This document shows, in pieces, positions 12,101-22,700 of a stretch of DNA of 64,000 nt. Both the position numbers and the translations under genes were made by a program. The notes beneath the pieces were generated by a model. It was not told the DNA's origin. It saw nothing but the letters and a program-made list of their open reading frames with translations, and ran no database searches. Source of the stretch: Zingiber officinale. Lineage: Eukaryota > Streptophyta > Magnoliopsida > Zingiberales > Zingiberaceae. The stretch lies in the NCBI RefSeq assembly GCF_018446385.1, contig NC_055993.1, forward strand, positions 74,002,715 to 74,066,714, written 5' to 3'. Positions within the stretch are counted from its first letter, which is position 1. Every line of letters begins with the position of its first letter.

Positions 12101-13636
12101 AGGTGATTGATAGGGATGTCAGGTTTTAGTTGGGATCCAAGTGTTTTTTTTTTTTAAAAAAGGCACAAAGAAATAGTCCAAGTATCATTGTGTGGCGAAG
12201 TGTGTATCAATTTGAAACAGTTTATTTGTGACTCCATAACTTATTGATTTTGATTCCTTAGTGCCAATAATTTGTTTGTTCACTGCTAGCTAACTACTTT
12301 GCCCAATACCTCATTCTTGCATTTCTATCATGAGCAGAATTAACTGACATTTCCCTTATTTATTGTCTCTCTTTGTTCTCATCTTTTGCTTTAATATGTC
12401 AATACCTAAAATACATCCATGTGTTTTCTTGCTGATTGAACATTTTGTAAATTTAGTTATAGGTAAAGTTGTGGTGTCCTTATAATTTTATTTTTGTTTT
12501 GTCTATTAAACTTTGCCTCCGAGAAATAAGCTAATCATATAGTGATTCGGCTAAGTTAGTAGATAGAGTCTGTAGCATGTTAACTGGAATTATGAGCATG
12601 TTTTGTTTATAAAGATATTTTTCCAAGAACAAAGCATATATCAAATTCTTAAACTATAAGTTTGTATTGCATAAGTTTGTATTGAATTAGTTTTTTCTCT
12701 TCCATTTTGCAGACATTGAGTGTTGTCCTGGAATTCTGAAAATCCTTCTCTCATGTCCAGATATTAGAGCTATGCAAAATATTTATTCTCTGGTTACAGT
12801 TCATGCAGTACTTACTACAATTTTCTTTTTTCTTATATTTTATATTTTTCTTTGATAATTTTTGTTTAATTTTTCTCTTGCAGGTACGTAACTCGGGCAA
12901 TTCATGAGGCTCGAGATTTTTGATGCAATGAGTGAGCTTTGTTAGGTTCTATATTGCCTTGCTAATGTGTAAAAGCCATACGGAGAACAGTAATGGAAAA
13001 CATGTGATTTATGGTTTGATACTACTAAGTTTGATGAGTGCAACTCATTTTGTATATTTTAGCTGGCATATTTTGGATTGAATGTAAATATTTAGTTTTG
13101 TATTGGTGATTTGCTTATATTAAAAAAAAGATTGGTTGTTCGTTATTATCATGTTACAACATGAACATTAAAGACAACAGTTAGAAATGTTGCAAAAAGT
13201 ACGTAATCACAACGGAATTTTTTTTTGTGAAAAGTGATAAAAGACAACGGTTTTATCTATTGTAAAATATATTAAAATTATATACCACAATGGTTTTTAA
13301 CTATTGTAAAATTTAAAACCACAACGTTTTAAATATGTTACAAATATTATCTACTACAACAGTTTATATCTGTTGTAAAAAGAGTCTACCCCAACGGTTA
13401 TATCTATTGTCAAAATTATCTACCACAACGGTTTTAAAGCGTTGTCATATCGGGTAAAAAGATTTTGAGCATATAAACAACAACAGATAAAAACCGTTGT
13501 CGAATGTCTACAAAGACAACGAATTCAAAACTGTTGTCATAGGGCAATACATTTTACAACGCTGCCAGTTACAACGATTTTTTGACCCTACGACAACGGA
13601 TAATATCCGTTGTCATTTGTAATTTTTGTTGTAGAG
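9115..13636 (+). mobile_element. Non-autonomous CACTA-like transposon with captured gene DNA
   Basis: The left end is CACTACAACAAAAAT (9115) and the right end is ATTTTTGTTGTAG (to 13634, last bases mutated), forming a terminal inverted repeat. Both ends carry dense subterminal palindromic units (ACAACGGTTTT / AAACCGTTGT types, 9130-9390 and 13150-13620). The interior (about 9400-13100) has no transposase. It contains a CT-rich leader, a start codon and exon-intron structure that I read as an RWA gene fragment. A clear 3-bp target duplication could not be made out. Confidence 0.7.
9400..12800 (+). pseudogene. Captured RWA (reduced wall acetylation, CAS1-domain) gene fragment
   Basis: RWA proteins are Golgi multi-pass membrane proteins needed for polysaccharide O-acetylation. 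A CT-rich leader (9400-9720) precedes an ATG at 9923 whose reading (MGVVGWVMPSQVF, then stop) parallels the RWA N-terminus (MxxSGPVTPGQVSFLLG type). An exon from 10370 reads LLEGGHLPTSSRAHKQNPG then LFRFLE. An exon at 10595-10652, bounded by TTAG and GTAAGT, reads MIDKDFLIENR and then, after a one-base shift, LRA. The next exon, 10722-10794, continues SEFGAFLAYFYLYDRTDLF plus GESTK. This order matches the region of RWA before the CAS1 transmembrane domain. A possible further exon at 12712-12800 is weak. Stops and a frameshift make it non-coding. Identification is from memory of the family. Confidence 0.65.
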
Positions 13637-15862
13637 CAAGAAGTTCAACCCAATCAGTTTGGTTGTTTCCAAAATCAAGTGCAAATTCGAAGAAAATATT
13701 CTAATTCTAATAAACAAGAAATACACAATTGAGCATATTTAGGAAAGATGGTTTTATTTCGTAAATATAAACAATTTACATATAAATATAAAATTCACTT
13801 ATTTATCAAATTCAAGAGCCTTTACATAGAATTCAGGAGATGGTAGGTTTTCTTCTAAGTGGATTGATATCTATTATAAATAAGAACAATCTTAACTTTG
13901 GCCAATAAGTTATTCTTAGCTATAGCAGTAGGTAACAAGTTTACCAATTGCATATCGTTTATATATAACTATCACATTATACTAGCAACTAATTGATATT
14001 CACATAAACATCGGGCTGTTAACACATTAATAAGTATATATCAAATGTCTATCACTCAACTTCACTTCTATCCACGTTGATCATGGTTTTGGCACAGGAA
14101 ATCACTGCTTCAAGTTAAACCAACTCGTTAATCATGAGATCGTATCTCTATGACTCGAACATATTTAAGTTTAGGTTGAGCTTGGTTCTGGTCAACAACT
14201 CAAATAAGAAACTAGACTCTAGTTATTACCATATTAATGGAAGGTATATGTTTTAATATTTAGATTTAAGGGATTTAATCTCATCTACTTTTCATGCAAA
14301 TATACTATCTACATCACACGTATGACATAAATAATGATATGACATTTCACATGTATGACATAATTACATCTAATCATGGCATAAATGCATCTACATGATA
14401 AACAATATCACATGACATAGTATAATTAATATCATAGTTGTCATAAATATTATTTGGAAATCTAATATAATTAAAAAAATGATTTCCATAAATCAAGATC
14501 TATTAATTAAATTAGGAAATCATTTTCAATTTAATCACATATTTTATTTAAAAATAATTCCTTATTAAGAAAATCTAAATGATTAAAAAACAATTCCCTA
14601 ATTTTAAATCTCCTAAATAATTAAGAAATATATAATTAGAATTCATAATTAATTTAAAATCTTTCAAATTTGAAAATTTCTAAATTGTTTCATAAACTTT
14701 CCAAAATTAAAATTCTCTAACAAATTAGGAAACTTTCCAAAAATAAAATTTCTTAAAATTTCATAATCTTACGAATTGAAATTTCCTAAGTTATTAGGAA
14801 AGTTTTCAAAAAAGAAATTTCTTAAAATTCGAGAATCTTTCAAATTGAAATTTAATAAATTATTTCAGAATATTTCTAAAATAAAATTTCAGAAAATTAT
14901 TTTAGAAATTTTCTAAATTTAGAATTTTCTATTAGAAAACTTTCTAAAAATAAAAATTCTTAATAAAATAGGAAAAATTCTAAAAACTAATTTACAACCA
15001 ACTACGACTCGTAAAAAAAATTTACGTTTATGTCGAAATATGATCAAACTCTGATACCACTGTTGGATAGCCCGATACGGTACATGCTAAAACACGTTTC
15101 ATAAACATACACAGCAGAAGATATAAACAATAATAAATCCTAATTATTATACCACACACACTACATGCATACAGGATACAACTCATGTAGACATAAGCGT
15201 AGAATAAAATTTTTACGAATAACTAAATTATATCTATGAGTTCGTTAACGAACTTTGTAGGGTCTATCGGATGATCCGGAATGGGAAGGAGATAGATCAA
15301 GCGACGCTATAAAGCATCGCCTCTAATCATATCCACGTTGAGCTATTTTCGAGATGACTTTGATAAGTTTGAGTTTCATCCTCGCAAAAGGTACTAGCCT
15401 TGCATACGAAGATGGACGATCAAAGAGAGGGATCATGGTCCGTTTCATGTCCGGCGGTCGAGACAACCAAATGACACAAAAATATCGACAAACAACTATC
15501 ACAAAGTTGTTGTCCGACAGTGACAAAGTCACTACCGATGGTTGTAGTAGATAGAAAAAGACTCCACTGGCCGGCGGTGAGACGATGGAAGGAGGATGGA
15601 CGGTCGACGACTCTAGGAGGGTGACAACAACGCATGTACAGCAGCTCTCGCTGTTGTTCGGCAACGAACCATGCATCTATCGGCGGTGTAGCTATGGCAA
15701 TGATCTCTAGGGTCAGCAGGTGACCACCATAAGGCAATAGATGGACGGTATCAATGCTAGCTGATGGCACAGGCAGCAGTGACACCTGCGGACAATAGCA
15801 GTTCTCTGTTGTTCACGCTGGACGACAGCTAATCGGAAGGTGTCGAACTTATGTTGGTTAAA

Positions 15863-16500
15863 GCTAATGACGACAAGGATAACAGTTAAAGAGATTCAGA
15901 GATTGATTTCAATAATTGATGATTAATATATTTGGATTATAATCCAAACTATATTTGTCATTATTTCTATATTTATTATTATCATAGTTATCATAATATA
16001 TTACCATATTTATCATTATTTATATATTTGTTATTACCATAGTTATCATAATATGTTATCATAATTATCATAATACTTTTCCATATATTATTTTGATCAT
16101 CTGCATAAATAGGCTTGTTAGCTTATGATAATAAGAGACTGTTAGATTAGAAAGGATGGAGCGTCGTTGGTCCATACGAAAAGGTGTGCGTCAGCTATCG
16201 TTTCAAAGAATGAAGCAATGAGACACATGGTGTTTACCCATAAATGAGCATTTATGATGGACAAGACAATTGAATCATTATGTTGTAAAACACTTTCCCG
16301 GGTATCATCGACATAGTGCTTGGCATATTGAACATTTAACACACATTTTTCCAAAAAAAATAAAGTTGACTGTAATATCCATGAGCCAGCTGAAGCATGG
16401 CCATCCTATCTAATCAATAAATAGGGTGATGGGGTGAAAATTAAACTTGGGTCTAGTTAGTCGTACATAAGCCTCCTTCGACTAAACTTGAAGGGAAGGC
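15863..16500. other. Unassigned AT-rich TE-derived DNA
   Basis: No gene is seen. 15950-16075 contains a degenerate tandem repeat rich in CATAGTTATCATAATAT. 16090-16140 looks like LTR promoter/leader sequence (GCATAAATAGGC). It may be the remnant of another LTR between the truncated copia LTR and the second gypsy LTR. Confidence 0.4.
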
Positions 16501-18251
16501 TAATGAAACATTATGTTATAAGCGGATCCAGAGGTAATGTGGCAGTCAAGGTCAAGGTGAGGTAACGATCAAAGTCAAGATGAGGTGGTAGTCAAAGTCA
16601 GAAGAACGTGTCATTCTCACCGAGGCTTAGCCCTTCACTCCCAGCACTAAGGCCTTCAATATGAATCTGGTCGACCAAAGAGCAGGTCGAACCCGAGCGA
16701 CCTAGTGCTCTACTTATGGTGAGACAACCAGTATATAGCAGGTCATCCCAAAAGCCAACTACACTTATCTAAGTTTAAGGGACAACTCTTTATTCGTTAA
16801 GTTGCACAACATATAGTCTGTCAGCCCCTAACAACGGTCAGATTTAAAGAGACTTATCACTCTGCTCAGGGCCAAGACATAGGTTAAACCCGAAATTCCC
16901 TAGCGTCGGTTGAGCATATGAGGTATGGGCATATGAGATACAGTTCCCCACTGCTACAATATAACTCAATATATATTTGTTCGAACCAATAATCGATCTA
17001 ACTTATATATCTCAGTTCATTTCTTATGTGTCAGTCTCCCTACATATAGACGGCCAGTTGGGTTTACACTGCTCAGTGCTACCTTCTCATATATGTATAC
17101 TCAAGGTAAAGGCATAAAGTAATTATCATTACAAACTCAGTCGAACATAGATCTAGTCAGACCTCCAGATCCTAGAGCATTTCAAGGGCAAGTCCTATAA
17201 CATGGGGTCGATCGACCCAAGGGTCGATCAGATATATCAGGGTTTGGATCCCTTCTCTTCAAAGACATGCATCACAGTATATAGCGGGTCGGCTAAAAAT
17301 TCGTCCAGGCTACCTCAATCAGCTAGAGATCCAACCAGGATATATTCAGGGGACAACATTGTCAAGAACCGCAACAACCTGTTAGAGAATAACAACTATT
17401 CACCAGGGAATATTTTAATATCTGACAAATACATGCAATGAAACCTTCTTATGAGAGTGACTACTCAATTTCTATCATTATGACAGAGGTTATAAAAGAC
17501 ATTTTCTAGCACCTAATATTCCTTGTCGTCTCATTATTGCGGAGGTTATGAGAGGTTTTATAAGAGAGGGTTCTCTTTGTTGGCGAGGTATGATCGAATA
17601 TGCTATATTACGCTTTACTACGCTTAATCACGCACTCGTATCTACTATTCATCTTCTCCACTTTTTGCTCGGTCACCGTATTGACTTCAGTATTGAAGGG
17701 CCTACGCCATAGACTCACTCCTTGGTTCTTGCCTAACGTTCTGTTTTCTCTTTCGGGTGTGCTCAAAAAGGAGTCGAAAGGAGTGGCAGGCAGTGGCGGA
17801 CCGAAAGAGGGGGCTAACGGGGCCTTTACCCCCCCCCCCTCCTCTTCCTCCTCGAGTTCGTCGGAACCATCTAGTATGGCGGTTCCTGACTGTGGGGGCT
17901 GCTTTTACAGCCCCCAATGTTCTTCTCCGGCAGACTTTTATGCAGGAGGTGATGAAGTGGGTGGTGTTGGTGGAGAAATAGAGTCAACCTGAGCTTCAGG
18001 CCTTCCACCTTCCGTCTCCTCCCCGTCCTTCTTCCCATCCAAAAGGGCACGATGAAGCGCGTCTGTGCATGCGATCAGTGGCGGCAGTGACAAATGGCTT
18101 GTGCAGGGTGGATTCAGCTCCGCTGTAAAAAATTTTCTAGTTCCACCCCTAGTGTCAGGCATTATCATTTCTCCCTAGTAGAGTCATCTCCCAGTCAACG
18201 GTAGAGTCACCTGTCTAGGACACCATCTCTACCTTTTTCAAACGGGATCGG
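16500..18251 (+). mobile_element. Ty3/gypsy solo LTR, copy 2
   Basis: Colinear with the interrupted copy at 205-3286 (shared runs include CTAGTGCTCTACTTATGG, TATATAGCAGGT and GGGCCTACG). The left border is approximate. No gag or PBS follows at 18252, so this is a solo or truncated LTR. It is broken by a 361-bp insertion at 17791-18151. Confidence 0.65.
17791..18151. mobile_element. Small insertion in gypsy LTR, 8-10 bp target duplication
   Basis: Relative to the other LTR copy, about 361 bp are added between AGTGGCAGGC and AGTGTCAGGC, which look like a slightly diverged 10-bp direct repeat. The insert starts CAGTGGCGGA and contains a C10 run. An 8-10 bp duplication suggests a hAT- or Mutator-class element. 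The right terminal repeat is not convincing, so the class is unassigned. Confidence 0.5.
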
Positions 18252-18745
18252 GGAAGAAGTTTGTAAATTGATGAGAAAGAAAATAAAATAATAATGGTGA
18301 TGATAATTAGGATGAAGAAGAAGAATATAATAGGACAGACGGATGAGGACATGTTTGCCAAGTCTTTGAGGCGCGAGATATAACGATATTTGATGGATTC
18401 CTAAGTATCACGGATCAATTTTTAACTAGAGCACGCTTATATTCTATTCGATTCGATGGAAAAAACATAGAATGTAGAGTAAATAACCCATGGGCCTATG
18501 GATCCACTGGCAAGCGACCATATTATGGGTTATGAATGAGTACTCAAGTGGACTATAACTTTCATCAGTGAGGAAAGACTTGTGAAGGTCGGCTATTAGT
18601 ATCTAATAACACAACCACTTCGTGAATTTACCTTCAGGACTAATGGAAATTTTTTATGGAAGTGAACTTATTCTCTCATTTTAATTGGTTTGAAAAATTG
18701 AATACAATTATAAAAATAATGATAAAGAGGACGTGTTTGACAAGT

Positions 18746-18784
<39 letters not shown>

Positions 18785-19765
18785 ATTTGTGCCAGCCCCA
18801 CAGCCACATTATTAATTAATTGCCTTTACAAATAATTATTCCAAATCGCAATCCTTTACAATTTAGTTATTATTCTATAACTAAATTGTTTTCGGACAAC
18901 AAATTAACAAGCGCTACATGAGAATCATAATTATATAAAAAACATTAAATAATAATAATAATACAGTTAGATATTTTTGTAAAAATTACTTCTCACAAGT
19001 ACAATAATATTGGCTGGCTAGAGATAACTTTGGAGTCTTCAAATGCACTTTTGATTTTAAAAATTATTTATTGGTTCAATAGTACAAATATTTAGAAAGA
19101 GTAGCTTTAAGTTATTAAGAACTTATTTATCTAATCTTTACCAAAAAAGCATATTATTTTTAATGTTTATAAATATGAAGATTGTAATTCTGTTAGGGAA
19201 CGCGGAGCCAATTGACACTACGTATTAGCGATTTAGTATTGACTGAGAAAACAAAATAAACCGAGAATAAGATGTTGACATTATTATTATTTGTTAAAAA
19301 CAAGACTAAATAGGTTTAACCAGATGGAATCAATGGCCTCCTTATCTATTAGACTGAAAGATGAATGAGATAAGGATGCCAAATCATATTGAATATTACA
19401 GTAGGGCACATGATTAACGAGACAAACTTAGGAACAGAAAGGAACAGAATATCACTGCAAACTACAAAAACTCAACCAGATCAGTATCAAACTTTACCGA
19501 GAACTGGGATACAAGACGAATCAAGCACAGCCATAGCGACAGCAACAGATGTTTGTGAAGTTCTAAAGACGAAATGTTTGACGATCAAAGTACTACATAT
19601 ATCAAAAGTAGAATAATGGCACAACTAAAAATCAATTCATGAACGGAAGATGCTGGTGGGCGACCACCGCAAAGAAAGAACTCGCACTGAAAGAGTTGGG
19701 ACTTGTATGAATCCTTGGTTCTCGGGAATGGATAAAATACAGTATGTCATAAAATTGAGTGAGGA
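18252..19765. other. Intergenic, 3' flank of the clathrin light chain gene
   Basis: AT-rich DNA with no recognised gene. It contains a 35-base poly(A) run at 18749-18783. The part nearest 19765 is expected to hold the 3' UTR and polyadenylation site of the minus-strand gene. Confidence 0.5.
18749..18783 (+). repeat. Poly(A) tract, 35 nt
   Basis: Uninterrupted run of 35 A. It could be a retroposon tail or simple replication slippage. No SINE or LINE body was recognised upstream. Confidence 0.9.
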
Positions 19766-22700
19766 TCAAGCGGCGGTAACCACCTCTGGGGCCTTGATTC
19801 CTTGCCCTTCAGTAGTAGGAATTTCTACCTTTGTTGAGGTTGGGGCACCGTTAGGTTTGGCATCTGAGGCAGGTGTTGCTGTTTTACTCCCTGCAGCTGC
19901 TGCACTATCTTTGGCATCTTTAGCAGGAGCAGCTGCTGGAGGCGGTGGAGGTTTCATGTGTGGCGGCGGAGTATGCTTCAGCTTAACCAAAATTTGGCGC
20001 ATCCTCGACATATCAGTGGGCTTTCCAGGCTTTGGTCCGTGGATCACAACAATAGAAGGTTTCTTCTCCTGTTCTTTCTTTCCTCTCTTCTTCTCAATGC
20101 TAGCTATCTCATGGGGGATAAGCTCAGAAATAGCTTTCCAGTATTGTTTATCTGCATCAGCATGGAACTTCTCCTGATTGGCAAGATATAGCTGCCAATA
20201 AATGAAAATCATTAGAAGGAATCTTCTTTTGACATGTTTCGTAAATGAAATTCAGAGGGAAAAAAAAAAGACTTGCCTTCTCTCGTTCCCTGTTCTGAAC
20301 CTTGTTTGTTTCACAGTTCAATTTCCTTTTTTCATAGAAAGCTTGAATGTATTTTTCAGCTTCAGAAATGATTTCATTTCTAACTTCTTTTTCCTTCCTC
20401 TCTTTTTCCTCCAGGTGAATTGCATTTTGTCTGTGCATAGAAAGCAGATCAATTGAGAAAACTGAAAGACGCATCAGTGACAGATTTACACGTCAGGAAC
20501 AAGGAATTCCACGAAAGCACAACGTTTTATCACTAAAGAACTTGCTTTCCCTACTTGAGCCATATACAAAATCTAACATTGCATAGTTGATGCATAACCA
20601 ATACTATTTCATAAGATTTTTATCGCTGGAATTTTAATCTCTAACCAAAACAACACAATTTCAGTGTTGTATCATGCTGTGCTAATACCATTTCCATACT
20701 TATTATGTAACACTAATCAGAAAATACTATTTCCATTAATATTGAACTTTTGAGTTCAAGTTTTAAATGTTGACTCTTTAGTTCATATTTCAACATTAGC
20801 TTGTGAGATGTTTGGTGCATGTTAAATCTTCTGTAACAGTTTCCAACAAGGTATAAATTTGAATCTTATACTTTTAGTATTATTACACATAATGAAATCT
20901 GAAACATTCAAATCTTAATCACTTGAAGTTTGATGGCAAAGTTCAGGACTCAACTTCTTCCTCGGACTGTTCTACTCCTTTTACTTTTGAGTTCCAAGAC
21001 TTGCATCCAGAATGATCATGAAAATTAGTCTTGTTATACATTATTTTATATTTTTATATTGGTTTTATGTAAGATTTTGAGATTGCCAAGTAAAGACAAA
21101 CATTTCTCTTTCCAAAAGAGAATTTGAAGAAACACTAATCTGTTAATATTAGTTTAGTAAAGCAAAGGATATGTCATATTGAATGAGAGAATTGATTCTT
21201 GCAGCATCCTTATAAAATTTCTTCCGACACCCAAAATAAATAATTATCTTAGGACATTATAAATCTCTCTAAGATGCATCAAAAGCATGATAAGTCTGCG
21301 AGTATGATAACCCTCAATTAAAATCAACCTTATTTAATGTCTCCCGTATATGTTGATAATCATGTGCTCCATTTTAATAGATATAATTCTTCTAACTATG
21401 TTCACTCTATGCCTTGCACCTTCCCAAATAGATACAATTCTGCTAACTATAAAATATATTGGTCATGTTGAACATGTCTATCTTTTGTGTTGGTTATCAA
21501 CCCGAACTGTGGTATTTAAACATGTCAATATCACATTTATTTAGTGTAGATTATAAAACATGTACATGGTTACTATATGGTAAGTTATAGAATGACTGAC
21601 TTAGATCCTTCATAGCTGGTGTGTATATTTGATACGCATAGTAAAGTAGTTTATCAGGCCAAATTTGTTGGTAGAATCATAGACATCAGATGTTTGGATG
21701 ATATATGTGGAACTGGATAAAGCACCCACATGGCCCAAAACCATGAGCAAACTGTACAGGTTGTCAGCTATCACCCTTCATAGAAGCCGGAGGTGTCACT
21801 ACAGCAATATCACTTTAGAAAATGAAAGCAGAGGGAAAACCAAGTGGGTCCACATATATACTTTTATTTTAATGGATAACATATAGGGAGTTCATATGAT
21901 GTCATGTACAAGTGTAGCTTTGGATGTCAATTACCATGACTGATCATTTGTTGCATTCCAAGACGGACAACCATGAATGACCATTTGATGGCATGAATGT
22001 AGATAGGGTGGTGGCTAGCATTATTGTGGAACTATGGACATTTATATCTATATTGCAGATAGTGTGGGTACACGAATGGAAATTCATGTTAATGGATCCT
22101 TAGCAGGTCATGTCTCATTGACCCATAACATGCACGAAATAACATGATTTCAAAATGGGTTGATTTCACTCAATTTGTACACAAGTTATTGAACAAGTTG
22201 GTCGCACAACCCAAAATGGGAAACAACTTAATTAAATACAATATATGTTAACAATCAAGAAGTAGACCAGACCAGTTTTATCATAAGCAATTCATAAAAT
22301 TTAAAAACATATTATGAGTATATAAGGTCAAGAATGTAGATAAGCTCGTTCCTGTAAAGTCTATATTTCAATGTAAAAAAGGCTATTAGTGTAAATAAAT
22401 CATGTTTTGTAGATTAGCATTGTTGTAGAATGAAGATACTTTGAATAGGTATGAAGTTGCTAAATTTATGGGGAAAAGGTTACAAGCATAGAAAAGTTTA
22501 TAGTATGATAAATTCTAAGATAATTTAGGAACTAATAATGGAGAGGAAGTTATTTATTGTTGATTATAACTGAAGGAAACACAGGGAAATTATTTTTAAA
22601 AAACTATTTAATGGGCATTCTATAAATAGTTTGGCTTTGGATACTAGAATTTATAAAATCTTCAAGAATCATACAATTGTTCCTAATAATAAATCAAGTG

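Larger units (their letters stand above)
4312..15862 (-). mobile_element. Decayed Ty1/copia retrotransposon, carrying a nested CACTA
   Basis: Left LTR 4312-6783 (3' LTR on the minus strand) and right LTR 15061-about 15862 share a long stretch beginning at the AGCCCGAT near the terminus. The PBS is seen on the minus strand next to the right LTR (TGGTATCAGAG, complement at 15049-15059), as expected for initiator-methionine tRNA priming. Right-LTR homology stops near 15862, so that LTR is truncated. Internal DNA 6784-15060 holds pol remnants (6784-8763) and, at 13637-15060, AT-rich sequence in which I recognise no coding. The CACTA insertion at 9115-13636 splits it. Confidence 0.7.

Noticed and set aside
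12712..12800. Possible further RWA exon (IECCPGILKILLSCP, compared with the RWA WEIPGVF region)
   Set aside because: Only about half the residues agree and a shift is needed; kept as uncertain, not used for the identification.
15323..15785. Two overlapping minus-strand open frames in the copia LTR
   Set aside because: They lie within an LTR, differ from the other LTR copy by frame breaks, and resemble no protein.
17600..18168. Overlapping open frames of 71-130 aa in the gypsy LTR
   Set aside because: They span the LTR/insert boundary and a C10 run; no family resemblance.
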